Positions 16,229-24,342 are shown, counted from the first letter of the stretch. The stretch: 64,000 nt of DNA from Parvibaculum sp041688015 (GCA_041688015.1 JBDNIY010000009.1:62001-126000); one strand, 5' to 3'. Program-made: numbers and translations. The notes: generated by a model not told the origin, from the letters alone.

Positions 16229-17311
16229 ATGACTGTGAACGGAACAATGCTGCGCTTGGCGCGGCAGCGAAAAGGATTCCCGCAAATAGAGGCGGCGCAG
16301 AAGCTTGGCGTTGAACAACCCCTTTTGTCTCGGATTGAAAACGGTCTCGTAGAGGCGAGAGAAGAATTGGTGTTGAAGGCAGAGGCTGTATATCAAATGC
16401 CCCGCGCCTTTTTTGAGCTTACAGACCCAATATTTGGTGCCCCCGTAAGTGTTCACCCTATGTGGCGCAAGAAGGCCGATGTTATAGGCCGAGAAATGGA
16501 TGCTGTTGTTGCAGAGCTAAACATTCGCATTATGCATCTGCGGCGGCTTCTTGAGGGTGCCGAATACGTCCATACAAATGACGTGCCCAAACTTGACATT
16601 GACGACTATGGCTCACCTGAAAGGGTTGCGGGCTTGATCCGTTCACATTGGAAAATTCCACGAGGGCCAATCAAAGACCTTGTGTTGCTGGTAGAGCGCG
16701 CAGGAGTTCTTGTTTATGAATCTCCGCTTGGTGGCGCATCAATCAGCGGGGTTACTTTTGCAACTCCTGGTGTACCGGCGTTGATTGTCCTCAATAGTGA
16801 ACAACCAGCTGACCGTCGCCGCTTCACCCTAGCTCATGAGCTAGGTCATCTTGTGATGCATCGTTTTCCCTCTCCGAAGATGGAGCAAGAAGCAGATGCA
16901 TTTGCGTCAGCGCTGTTGATGCCGGAGGCAGATATCAGGCCATATTTTTTGGGTCAGCGGGTTGATCTCGCGTTGCTCGCTCGACTTAAGCCAGAATGGC
17001 GCGTTGCGATGCAGGCCCTATTGATGCGCGCCACGGCGCTTGAAATTGTCAGCAAAAACCAAGCCCAATATCTTTGGAAGCAAATCAGCGCCCGCCGCCT
17101 TCGGCTTCGTGAACCTCCTGAATTGGACTTTGCGCCGGAGCAACCCACAGTCATCCAATCCATTTTAAGAGTTCATTTCGAAGCGCTGGGTTATTCGACC
17201 GAAGACTTGGCAAAAATGCTGCATGTATTCGAGTGGGATCTGCGGGAAATATATGGGATTCGTTCAACGCCAGAAAATGTGCCGACTTCTCGTATCGCCA
17301 TCTTGAAATGA
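16229..17311 (+). CDS. XRE-family HTH protein with ImmA/IrrE-type metallopeptidase domain
   Basis: The 360-residue protein starts with an XRE helix-turn-helix (about residues 5-62, with AAQKLGVEQPLLSRIENGL). It continues to an ImmA/IrrE (COG2856) zinc-peptidase domain with H203-E-L-G-H207 and a further glutamate in the EQEADAFA segment (219-226). Proteins of this type cleave or hold phage-like repressors, or serve as antitoxins in two-gene systems. Here it follows an unknown 196-residue gene by two bases inside a transposon. From memory, the arrangement recalls the RosmerTA defence system (HTH-peptidase RmrA with toxin RmrT), but homology of the partner was not tested. Confidence 0.85.
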   Translation: MTVNGTMLRLARQRKGFPQIEAAQKLGVEQPLLSRIENGLVEAREELVLKAEAVYQMPRAFFELTDPIFGAPVSVHPMWRKKADVIGREMDAVVAELNIRIMHLRRLLEGAEYVHTNDVPKLDIDDYGSPERVAGLIRSHWKIPRGPIKDLVLLVERAGVLVYESPLGGASISGVTFATPGVPALIVLNSEQPADRRRFTLAHELGHLVMHRFPSPKMEQEADAFASALLMPEADIRPYFLGQRVDLALLARLKPEWRVAMQALLMRATALEIVSKNQAQYLWKQISARRLRLREPPELDFAPEQPTVIQSILRVHFEALGYSTEDLAKMLHVFEWDLREIYGIRSTPENVPTSRIAILK

Positions 17312-17355
17312 ACATATTGCTTGACGCCAAGCATAAAAGTTCACATACTGTGGGC

Positions 17356-18180
17356 ATGAACAAATTGCCCATCCAGAAACGTGCTCAAATCCTCGGAATG
17401 CTCTGCGAAGGCATGAGCCTCCGCGCAACGTCTCGCCTTGCAGACGTGAGCATCAACACAGTGACAAAGCTGCTTGTGGACGTGGGCACGGCCTGTGCGG
17501 CTTATCAGGACGGTGCCTTGCGCAATCTCAACTGCAAGCGTGTTCAGGTCGATGAAATCTGGTCATTCACCTATGCGAAGGCAAAGAACGTCAAAACCGC
17601 TGTTGCTGCACCGGAAGGTGCTGGCGACACATGGACGTGGACCGCCATTGATGCCGATAGCAAGCTGATCGTTTCTTGGTTAGTTGGTGGCCGCGACTCT
17701 GGGTATGCACATGAGTTCATGCAGGATGTGGCCTCACGCCTCGCAAACCGCGTCCAGCTTACGTCAGATGGTCATAAGCCTTATCTGGAAGCTGTTGAGG
17801 GAGCGTTTGGGGCTGACGTGGACTTTGCCACGCTTATCAAGATTTACGGCAATGCGCCGGAAGGCCAGCGCCGCTACAGCCCCGCCGTTTGCACGGGCGC
17901 TCGCAAGGATGCTGTGACAGGCAATCCCGACCCCAAGCACGTCAACACGTCATTCGTGGAGCGTCAGAACCTGACAATGCGTATGCACATGCGCCGTTTC
18001 ACGCGCCTGACAAACGGCTTTTCAAAGAAGGTTGAAAACCACGCTCATGCGGTGGCGCTGCACTTCATGTTTTACAACTTCTGCCGCATCCATAAGACGC
18101 TTCGCGTTACCCCCGCCATGCAGGCTGGCGTTGCGGATCACGTCTGGACGCTTGAAGATGTGGCAGAACTAGCCGCCTAG
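17356..18180 (+). CDS. IS1-family-type DDE transposase
   Basis: The 274-residue protein begins MNKLPIQKRAQIL with an N-terminal helix-turn-helix (MSLRATSRLADVSINTV, about 20-36). Catalytic residues can be placed at D66 in QVDEIWSF, D138 in LTSDGHKPY and E202 in SFVERQNLTMR. This matches the IS1-type transposase group common in alphaproteobacteria (recalled). It is full length and shows no frameshift, so the element could still be active. It lies between the HTH-peptidase pair and the Panacea pair rather than at one end. An in-frame ATG at 17308 is an alternative start. Confidence 0.9.
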   Translation: MNKLPIQKRAQILGMLCEGMSLRATSRLADVSINTVTKLLVDVGTACAAYQDGALRNLNCKRVQVDEIWSFTYAKAKNVKTAVAAPEGAGDTWTWTAIDADSKLIVSWLVGGRDSGYAHEFMQDVASRLANRVQLTSDGHKPYLEAVEGAFGADVDFATLIKIYGNAPEGQRRYSPAVCTGARKDAVTGNPDPKHVNTSFVERQNLTMRMHMRRFTRLTNGFSKKVENHAHAVALHFMFYNFCRIHKTLRVTPAMQAGVADHVWTLEDVAELAA

Positions 18181-18212
18181 GCTGGCCGAGTTTTACAATC
18201 CGCCAGCTTCTT
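18181..18212 (+). terminator. Weak terminator after the transposase
   Basis: GCTGGC (18181-18186) pairs with GCCAGC (18202-18207), followed by TTCTT. The loop is long (15 bases) and the T-run short, so efficiency is doubtful. Confidence 0.35.
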
Positions 18213-18272
18213 GAAATATGATATACTGTTCCCGACCTAAAGAACGGTTCACCCATTATTCAGGAGGCCGAT

Positions 18273-18728
18273 ATGACAGTATCAATTTTTTCAGCGGCCA
18301 AGCGGCTTGCGCAACGCTCAGGGTGGGCTCTGTCTAATCTTGAGCTACAGAAATTAGCCTACTTGGCACACATGTTTAATTTAGGGCGTACCGGTGGGCG
18401 ACCGCTTGTTAGCGGAAACTTCGAGGCGTGGAACTATGGACCGGTCCACCCGGACTTGTATCACGTTGCAAAAGTTTTCGGTTCTGATCCTGTGAAAAAC
18501 ATTTTCCACGCGGCACCCGATCTTCCGGAAGGGCCGGACGCGGCTATTCTTGATGAGGCCTATGACAGCCTAGGAAAGATGGGCGCTAGCCGTCTTGTGA
18601 GTGCCACGCATAGGCCGGGCGGGGCATGGGAAAGAAACTACACGCCCGGAATCCGAAATTGCATTATTCCGACTGCTGATATTCTTGAAGAATACTGCAG
18701 GCTCGATGGTGGTGCGGATAATGTCTGA
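18273..18728 (+). CDS. Panacea-domain (DUF4065, SocA-like) antitoxin candidate
   Basis: The 151-residue protein matches the Panacea/GepA/SocA pattern: an N-terminal helix pair, LSNLELQKLAYLAHMF (about 21-36), and FEAWNYGPVHPDLY (about 51-64). The domain is known as a promiscuous antitoxin paired with many unrelated toxins, many of them membrane-active, and as SocA in Caulobacter. A strong AGGAGG site precedes the ATG. The stop codon overlaps the next gene by eight bases, coupling it to a small membrane protein that is the likely partner. Confidence 0.82.
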   Translation: MTVSIFSAAKRLAQRSGWALSNLELQKLAYLAHMFNLGRTGGRPLVSGNFEAWNYGPVHPDLYHVAKVFGSDPVKNIFHAAPDLPEGPDAAILDEAYDSLGKMGASRLVSATHRPGGAWERNYTPGIRNCIIPTADILEEYCRLDGGADNV

Positions 18729-19047
18729 TGAGACCGGCAAAAAATTCGACGTTCTAGCCACTAGCGAAGTCACAAAAAAAGACGAGCAAATTTCTGAGCT
18801 TCAAGAGCAACTTGCTTTTGAAAAAGATGCTCGGAATGAAGACAGGTTTGCTTTCATTGTTGCTTTTGTCTTGTTGTTTGACGTGGTGTTCTTCACCACG
18901 ATGCCTTCTTTTGGCGGGCCCCTAGCTTTGCTGATTTTGGAGCTACTTGTCTTGATCCCGCTAGCTAAACGAATGGGAATGCAGGAAGTCGCCCAAATTC
19001 TCAGCCGAGTTTTGGATAGAATGGCTGGACGCGGCGCTGGCGATTAG
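18721..19047 (+). CDS. Small two-helix membrane protein; candidate Panacea-linked toxin
   Basis: The 108-residue product has a charged, coiled-coil-like N-terminus (about 18-42), two membrane helices (about 43-60 and 67-83) and an amphipathic basic C-terminus (about 85-108). It begins inside the Panacea gene and has no strong ribosome-binding site of its own, so it is translated by coupling. A small membrane protein tied to a Panacea antitoxin fits a membrane-depolarising toxin, by analogy with known Panacea partners. No family was recognised. It ends nine bases before the right transposon end. Confidence 0.6.
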   Translation: MSDETGKKFDVLATSEVTKKDEQISELQEQLAFEKDARNEDRFAFIVAFVLLFDVVFFTTMPSFGGPLALLILELLVLIPLAKRMGMQEVAQILSRVLDRMAGRGAGD

Positions 19048-19055
19048 CCCTAACT

Positions 19056-19074
19056 TTCAAACTGAGACACTACC
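19056..19074. repeat. Right terminal inverted repeat of the transposon
   Basis: Exact complement of 15052-15070, directly followed by the second copy of the GGCCTTTA target duplication. Confidence 0.88.
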
Positions 19075-19103
19075 GGCCTTTAAGGCCAATTGACAGGGCG
19101 TGC
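19075..19103. repeat. Target duplication and right arm of the split palindrome
   Basis: GGCCTTTA (19075-19082) repeats 15044-15051. The following AATTGACAGGGCGTGC (ending 19103) is complementary to the left arm starting at 15027, with a single extra G in the left arm. Confidence 0.85.
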
Positions 19104-19135
19104 CGCACTCCGTAATACTCCCTCACTTCTCGGAT

Positions 19136-19162
19136 AGCCGCCGATAACGGGCGGCTTTTTCT
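19136..19162 (+). terminator. Rho-independent terminator upstream of argD
   Basis: AGCCGCC (19136-19142) pairs with GGCGGCT (19150-19156), followed by TTTTCT. It probably closed the permease transcript before the transposon arrived, or protects the following RNA/argD region from read-through. Confidence 0.75.
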
Positions 19163-19169
19163 ATTGGGT

Positions 19170-19340
19170 ACGGGCTCTTGTTGGAGCCGGGCCCGGCGAG
19201 GCGCGGAGAGATCATTGTGATCATGTACGGGAGCCGACGACGCTGATGGACCTGAATCGTGAAACCCATACCGGGTTTTCCACGGTTTTTGAGATATCTG
19301 CAGCCGTAACCCCGACCCCTCGCCAGGACCCGCGAAGCTC
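19170..19340. ncRNA. Structured RNA candidate in the argD leader (possibly 6S-like)
   Basis: The segment folds into a nested rod. GGCGAGG (19195-19201) pairs with CCTCGCC (19318-19324), and the stem extends outward through GGGC/CCCG and GAG/CTC. Inside, TACGG (about 19226) pairs with CCGTA (about 19304), and a terminal hairpin is built on AAACCC/GGGTTT (19262-19277). A side hairpin GATCA-TTG-TGATC (19210-19222) sits in the internal loop. A long closing stem, open bubble and terminal stem are features of 6S RNA, and on the minus strand the side hairpin would lie on the 3' side as in E. coli 6S. Alternatives are a leader controlling argD. Strand and class are not settled. Confidence 0.35.
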
Positions 19341-19397
19341 ACTGTTTATTGTTTGAGCGCGACGGTCCTAAGGGATTTTTGAGAAGGACTGACGCTC

Positions 19398-20594
19398 GTG
19401 ATTACTCCAGTTTTACCGACCTATGCGCGGGCCAACCTCGAATTTGAACGGGGCGAAGGCCCCTATTTGTTTACCGCTGACGGGACACGTTATCTCGATT
19501 TTGGCGCGGGCATCGCGGTCAATGCGCTGGGCTATAGCCATCCTGCCTTGATCGCCGCGCTGACCGAGCAGGCCCACAAGGTCTGGCACCTGTCCAACAT
19601 CTACCGCATTCCGGGCCAAGAAAAATTGGCCAAGCAATTGATCGACGCAACCTTCGCCGACACGATGTTCTTCACCAATTCTGGCGCCGAGGCGCTTGAA
19701 TGCGCGATCAAGATGGCGCGCAAATATCATTATGCGGGCGGCAACCCCGAGCGCACCGATCTCATTACCTTTGCTGGTGCCTTTCATGGTCGCACTTTGG
19801 CGACCATCGCCGCGGGCGGCAATCCGAAATATCTCGAAGGTTTCGGCCCCGTCATGCCGGGCTTCGTGCAGGTGCCCTTTGGTGATGTGAAAGCGCTGAA
19901 AGCGGCGATCGGCCCCAATACCGCAGGCGTGTTGATCGAACCCTTGCAGGGCGAAGGCGGCATTCGCGTGTTGCCCAATGAAGCTTTGCGCGAAATTCGG
20001 GCGGCCTGCGACGAGGCGGGCATTCTGCTCATTCTTGATGAAGTGCAGACAGGCTTTGGCCGCACGGGCAAGCTCTTTGCACATGAACTGGCGGGCATAA
20101 CGCCTGACATCATGCCGGTTGCTAAGGCGCTGGGCGGCGGTTTTCCGGTGGGTGCATGTCTGGCCACTGAAGCCGCAGCGCGCGGCATGGGGGTGGGCAC
20201 GCATGGCTCAACCTATGGCGGCAATCCGCTGGCCATGGCAGTAGCAGGGGCGGCCGTCGAGATCATGGTCAAGCCGGAATTCATGGCGCATGTGCGCGAG
20301 ATGGGCGTGAAATTGGCGCAGAAACTCGCCATGCTGGCCGATCAGCATCCGACCATTATTGAAGCCGTGCGCGGCCACGCGTTGATGCTGGGCATCAAGA
20401 CGCGCATCGTGAACAGCGAACTTGTCGAAGCGCTGCGGGCCGAACATATGCTGACCGTTGGCGCTGCCGACAACATCGTGCGGCTGCTGCCGCCACTGAT
20501 CATCGACGAGACGCATCTTGATGAGGCCATCGACAAGCTCGATAAGGCCTGCACCGCCCTTGAGGCCAAAGCGGCGAAGGGAGCGGTCACATGA
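19398..20594 (+). CDS. argD: Acetylornithine/succinyldiaminopimelate aminotransferase
   Basis: The 398-residue class III aminotransferase shows the PLP-binding pattern: TNSGAEALECAIKMARK, FHGRTLAT, LILDEVQTGFGRTGKLFAHE and the cofactor lysine in VAKALGGGFPVGA. It carries out the transamination giving acetylornithine in arginine synthesis, and often also acts in lysine synthesis. The start is GTG with GAGAAGGAC upstream. Its stop overlaps the argF start as ATGA, and hslO follows, the usual alphaproteobacterial order. Confidence 0.94.
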   Translation: MITPVLPTYARANLEFERGEGPYLFTADGTRYLDFGAGIAVNALGYSHPALIAALTEQAHKVWHLSNIYRIPGQEKLAKQLIDATFADTMFFTNSGAEALECAIKMARKYHYAGGNPERTDLITFAGAFHGRTLATIAAGGNPKYLEGFGPVMPGFVQVPFGDVKALKAAIGPNTAGVLIEPLQGEGGIRVLPNEALREIRAACDEAGILLILDEVQTGFGRTGKLFAHELAGITPDIMPVAKALGGGFPVGACLATEAAARGMGVGTHGSTYGGNPLAMAVAGAAVEIMVKPEFMAHVREMGVKLAQKLAMLADQHPTIIEAVRGHALMLGIKTRIVNSELVEALRAEHMLTVGAADNIVRLLPPLIIDETHLDEAIDKLDKACTALEAKAAKGAVT

Positions 20595-21517
20595 CGCGCC
20601 ATTTCCTTGATCTTGATGCGGTCACACCTGCTGACATTCGCCTGATGCTGGACGACAGCCGCGCCCGCAAGGATGCGCGCGATGGCAAGGCCCATGCAGC
20701 ACCGGACGCTGACAGCCCGCTCAAAGGCAAACTGCTGGCGCTCATATTTGAAAAGCCCTCGACGCGGACCCGTGTGTCCTTCGATGTGGCGATGCGTCAA
20801 CTGGGTGGGGAGACACTGCTGCTCAATAGCAACGATACCCAGCTTGGGCGCGGTGAAACCATTGCTGATACAGCGCGTGTTCTGTCGCGCTATGTGGATG
20901 CCATCATGATCCGCACCACCGATCATGCAAACCTCACCGAATTGGCCGAATATGCCAGCGTACCTGTGATCAACGGCCTGACGGATCGCTCGCATCCCTG
21001 CCAGTTGATGGCCGATGTGATGACCTTTGAAGAACACAAAGGCCCGATCAAAGGCCGCAAGATCGCCTGGGTCGGCGAGGGCAACAATATGGTGACCTCA
21101 TGGATCCATGCGGCGACCCAGCTCGGCTTTGAACTCAGCGTCGCCTGTCCGCCCGAACTCGCCCCCGTTAAGGATGCGCTCGATTGGGCGCGCGCCAAGG
21201 GTGCGAAGGTGACGGTGACGGCTGATCCCTATGAAGCGGTCGCGGGCGCTGATTGCGTCAATGCCGACACCTGGGTCTCGATGGGCACCGAGGGCGCGGC
21301 GGCCAAACAACGCCACAATTTGCTGGCACCCTATCAGGTCAACGCTCGCCTTATGGCGGCGGCCAATAAGGATGCCATCTTCATGCACTGCCTGCCGGCC
21401 CATCGCGACGAGGAAATAACGGCGGAGGTGATCGACGGCCCGCAATCGGTGGTCTTTGATGAGGCGGAAAACCGCTTGCATGCGCAAAAGGGCGTTCTGG
21501 CTTGGTGTTTTGCCTGA
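20591..21517 (+). CDS. argF: Ornithine carbamoyltransferase
   Basis: The 308-residue enzyme contains the carbamoyl-phosphate motif STRTRVSFD, the DRSHPCQ segment and the ornithine-binding FMHCLPAHR motif. It makes citrulline from ornithine and carbamoyl phosphate in the cytoplasm. It is translated by overlap with argD and followed 23 bases later by hslO. Length and motifs are canonical. Confidence 0.95.
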   Translation: MTRHFLDLDAVTPADIRLMLDDSRARKDARDGKAHAAPDADSPLKGKLLALIFEKPSTRTRVSFDVAMRQLGGETLLLNSNDTQLGRGETIADTARVLSRYVDAIMIRTTDHANLTELAEYASVPVINGLTDRSHPCQLMADVMTFEEHKGPIKGRKIAWVGEGNNMVTSWIHAATQLGFELSVACPPELAPVKDALDWARAKGAKVTVTADPYEAVAGADCVNADTWVSMGTEGAAAKQRHNLLAPYQVNARLMAAANKDAIFMHCLPAHRDEEITAEVIDGPQSVVFDEAENRLHAQKGVLAWCFA

Positions 21518-21540
21518 GGCGCGCGCAATTTTTGGTTTGA

Positions 21541-22548
21541 GTGAAGCGATTGATGGACCACGGCCCGACCGCAACCGGCATGATTGATTCCGGCGACGAC
21601 TTTGTCCTGCCCTTTCAGATCGAGGGGCTAGGCATAAGAGGGCGTGTGGTGCGCCTAGGCCCGCTGGTGGATCGCGTGTTGACGCAGCACAATTATCCAG
21701 AGCCTGTCTCGCGCATGTTGGGCGAGGCGCTGGCGCTAACCGCGATGATCGGCTCGGCGCTCAAATTCAAGGGCCGCTTTACCTTTCAGACGCAAAGCAA
21801 AGGCCCTGTGCGCTTGCTGGTTGCCGATTATGAAACGCCTGACGATGAGCATCCCTCTGGTCGCCTGCGCGGCTATGCGCAGATGGACGATGAGCGGCTG
21901 GCCGAAAGCCTGAGTGCGGGGCTCACCACGACTGCCGATCTGCTGGGCGAAGGTTTCCTTGCGCTCACCATCGACCAAGGTGCGGAGATGGAGCGCTATC
22001 AAGGCATTGTCGCGCTCGATCCGGCAGGCCTGTCGGAAAGCGCGCATGAGTATTTTGCAAGTTCTGAACAAGTGGCGACCACCATCCATCTCGCGGCGGG
22101 CCCCTTGTTTTCCCGCGATGGTGATGGCCGTGCCAGCACCACATGGCGGGCTGGCGCGATTATGATCCAGCATCTGGCAAGCGATGGCGGGCTGACGGGT
22201 CACCACGAAACCGACGAGCTGCACGAACCAACCAGTGACGAAGAAAACTGGAACCGCGCGACGATCCTCCTTAACACGGTCGAAGACCACGAATTGCTAG
22301 ACCCTGATCTTGCGCCGACGCGGCTGCTGTTTCGCCTGTTCCATGAAGACGGCGTGCGCGCCTTTGAAGCCTCGCAAGTGAGCTTTGCCTGTCATTGCTC
22401 ACGCGAACGCACCCGCTCGGTTGTGGGCTCGTTTGAGACGGCGGAAATTGACGAGATGGTACGAGACGGCGTTATCGAAGTGACGTGTGAATTCTGTAGC
22501 GAAACCTATCGCTTTGAACCCGACGAATTGAAAGAGGTCACGCAATGA
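21541..22548 (+). CDS. hslO: Redox-regulated chaperone Hsp33
   Basis: The 335-residue protein has an N-terminal Hsp33 fold (FVLPFQIEGLGIRGRVVRLG) and the C-terminal zinc switch C-x-C (FACHCSRE) and C-x-x-C (CEFCSETY). Oxidation of these cysteines unfolds the switch and turns on holdase activity. The start is either GTG at 21541 or ATG at 21553. Its stop overlaps the lipoprotein start as ATGA. Its place after argF is a conserved alphaproteobacterial arrangement. Confidence 0.93.
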   Translation: MKRLMDHGPTATGMIDSGDDFVLPFQIEGLGIRGRVVRLGPLVDRVLTQHNYPEPVSRMLGEALALTAMIGSALKFKGRFTFQTQSKGPVRLLVADYETPDDEHPSGRLRGYAQMDDERLAESLSAGLTTTADLLGEGFLALTIDQGAEMERYQGIVALDPAGLSESAHEYFASSEQVATTIHLAAGPLFSRDGDGRASTTWRAGAIMIQHLASDGGLTGHHETDELHEPTSDEENWNRATILLNTVEDHELLDPDLAPTRLLFRLFHEDGVRAFEASQVSFACHCSRERTRSVVGSFETAEIDEMVRDGVIEVTCEFCSETYRFEPDELKEVTQ

Positions 22549-23141
22549 AACATCTTCTCACCGTTGCATTCGCAGGCGTCGCTCTAGCATTGGCATCCTG
22601 CGCCACGCCGCCGCCGCCCGCCCCGCAAGCTGATATCGGTTTCAGCGGCGCGCCTTTGAGGCTCGACGTTGCGCGCGTCAGCGTGGACAATCAGTATCAC
22701 CCTTCGGGTAAAGCCCCGAATGTCGAGCAGTTGCATGAGACGACGCCATCGAGCGTCGCTAGCCGCTGGCTGCAAACGCGCGTTGTGCCGGTGGGGACGC
22801 AGGGTGAAGCGGTATTGAAGATTTATGATGCCCGCGTTGTTACAGAAAAACTGCCGGTCAAAGGCGGCCTGACGGGGTTCTTTGGCGACCAATTGGATTC
22901 AAAGCTGACCGGCACATTGCGCGCCGAACTGGTCGTGACCCGTATCGACCAGCAGACGGCTGCCTCCAGCGTTTATAATGTGAAGGTGAGTGCGAAAGCC
23001 GAGCAGACGATCTTGCAAAGCGCGACGTTGAACGATCGCGACAAAGCCTATTTCGATTTGATGCAAAATCTCGCCCGTGAATTTGATAAGACTGCCACCG
23101 TCGAAATCAACCGCGTGATGGGGCCGATCTTGCGCCGCTAA
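22545..23141 (+). CDS. Lipoprotein of unknown function
   Basis: The 198-residue product has a clear lipoprotein signal with lipobox LASC at about residues 16-19, then a proline-rich spacer. The mature part is a mixed alpha/beta chain with a central KGGLTGFFGDQLDSKLTG segment, often seen in small periplasmic lipoproteins of this order. No named domain was recognised. It is translationally coupled to hslO by a four-base overlap and convergent with argE, whose stop is six bases away. Confidence 0.75.
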   Translation: MKHLLTVAFAGVALALASCATPPPPAPQADIGFSGAPLRLDVARVSVDNQYHPSGKAPNVEQLHETTPSSVASRWLQTRVVPVGTQGEAVLKIYDARVVTEKLPVKGGLTGFFGDQLDSKLTGTLRAELVVTRIDQQTAASSVYNVKVSAKAEQTILQSATLNDRDKAYFDLMQNLAREFDKTATVEINRVMGPILRR

Positions 23142-23147
23142 GTCCGC

Positions 23148-24317
23148 TTATGCGGTGCCGACAAATTCTGCGAGCCGCGCCATGAAATGATCGCATTCCG
23201 CGATCTGCGACAGGGCGATGAACTCATTGGGTTTATGTGCTTGATCAATCGAGCCCGGCCCGCAAATGACCGTCGGAATATCAGCCAATTGAAAAAGCCC
23301 GGCTTCGGTGTTGTAGGAGACGGCTTCGGTTTGATTGCAGCGCGCGAGCTTCATAACCAGCGTTTCGCCCGCATCGCCATTGCGTGCGGCAAGGCCGGGG
23401 CTTTCGGCGCGCACTGTTGTAATGATTGAGGCCCGAGGATAAATCGCACGCATGCGGGGCAACAATGTCTGATCGGCATATTGTGTCAGTCGATTGAGAA
23501 TTTCTGCCGCATCACTGTCGGGCAGCGAACGATATTCCCAGCCGAAGGCGCAGGTGCGCGGGATGATATTGACGGCGGTGCCGCCTTTGATGTGTCCGAT
23601 ATTGATTGTGGTGTAAGGCGGCGAAAAACGCCCTGATGGATCGCCGCGCTGGCGCATCTCTTCGGCAAGCCGCATTAATTCGCTGATGAGTTCCATCGCA
23701 TATTGAATGGCGCTGACACCCTGATGGGTTTGGCTTGAATGAAACTCAAGCCCTGTCACCTCTGTATAATAGGAGCGGATGCCTTTATGCGCATTGACGA
23801 CCTTCATGCTGGAGGGTTCGCCGACAATCACGACCTGTGGGCGCGGCAACTGACGGATCACCGTGTCAATCATCGGGCGTACACCGATGCAGCCAACCTC
23901 TTCATCGTAGGACAGCGCAAAGTGCACCGGCACATTGGGATTGGCGGCAATAAAGGCCGGGACTGCAGCAAGCGCTGACCCGATAAAACTCTTCATATCC
24001 GAAGTTCCGCGCCCGATCAGAAAACCATCGCGCTCAACAACCTCAAACGGGTCGCTGTCCCAGTCCTGCCCATCGACCGGCACGACATCGGTATGGCCAG
24101 ACAGGACGATACCGCCTGCGCGTTCGGCCGAACCGACGGTCGCAAAGAGAGATGCCTTGGTATTGTCCTCATTGGCGACGCGCGTCGAGGCGATGCCATG
24201 CCCGGCCAGATAATCTTCCACAAAGGAAATGAGATCGAGATTGGAATAGCGGCTCGTTGTATCGAACGAAATGAGCTTCGCGATCATCTCGCGGCTGGAA
24301 TAGCGTGTGGCAGACAT
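23148..24317 (-). CDS. argE: Acetylornithine deacetylase
   Basis: The 389-residue M20-family enzyme shows the metal-site segments LSGHTDVVPVDG, GRGTSDMKSF and the catalytic acidic pair in ALSYDEEVGCIG, with the C-terminal histidine in IDQAHKPNEF. It removes the acetyl group from acetylornithine, giving a linear rather than ArgJ-type cyclic route if the organism lacks argJ. The GGAG ribosome-binding site lies in a hairpin arm (24321-24342), suggesting translational control. Confidence 0.92.
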   Translation of the reverse strand: MSATRYSSREMIAKLISFDTTSRYSNLDLISFVEDYLAGHGIASTRVANEDNTKASLFATVGSAERAGGIVLSGHTDVVPVDGQDWDSDPFEVVERDGFLIGRGTSDMKSFIGSALAAVPAFIAANPNVPVHFALSYDEEVGCIGVRPMIDTVIRQLPRPQVVIVGEPSSMKVVNAHKGIRSYYTEVTGLEFHSSQTHQGVSAIQYAMELISELMRLAEEMRQRGDPSGRFSPPYTTINIGHIKGGTAVNIIPRTCAFGWEYRSLPDSDAAEILNRLTQYADQTLLPRMRAIYPRASIITTVRAESPGLAARNGDAGETLVMKLARCNQTEAVSYNTEAGLFQLADIPTVICGPGSIDQAHKPNEFIALSQIAECDHFMARLAEFVGTA

Positions 24318-24320
24318 GAA

Positions 24321-24342
24321 GTGGCTCCGGTTGGGGAGCCAC
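24321..24342 (-). promoter_or_regulatory. Hairpin covering the argE ribosome-binding site
   Basis: On the minus strand GTGGCTCC and GGAGCCAC form a perfect 8-bp stem with a six-base loop. The GGAG of the right arm is the argE Shine-Dalgarno sequence, seven bases before the ATG, so the folded form would hide it. Confidence 0.55.

Larger units (their letters stand above)
15052..19074. mobile_element. IS1-family-type transposon carrying seven genes (about 4.0 kb)
   Basis: The ends are perfect 19-base inverted repeats, GGTAGTGTCTCAGTTTGAA at 15052-15070 and its complement at 19056-19074, flanked by the 8-base direct repeat GGCCTTTA. Inside are an IS1-type DDE transposase (17356-18180) and six passenger genes. 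An IS that carries cargo of this kind is called a transporter IS. The interior is visibly more AT-rich than the flanks. An alternative, that the outer 25-base palindrome arms are part of longer terminal repeats, is less likely because it leaves the direct repeat unexplained. Confidence 0.88.

Noticed and set aside
15044..19082. Integrative element using a tRNA attachment site
   Set aside because: No integrase or tRNA is at the ends; the inverted repeats and 8-base duplication fit transposition.
19070..19342. 90-codon minus-strand frame between the transposon and argD
   Set aside because: It crosses the transposon end, a terminator hairpin and the structured region; no family pattern or ribosome-binding site.
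19413..20204. Long open frame antisense to argD
   Set aside because: It lies wholly within argD, whose motifs are canonical; high-GC third positions commonly open such antisense frames.
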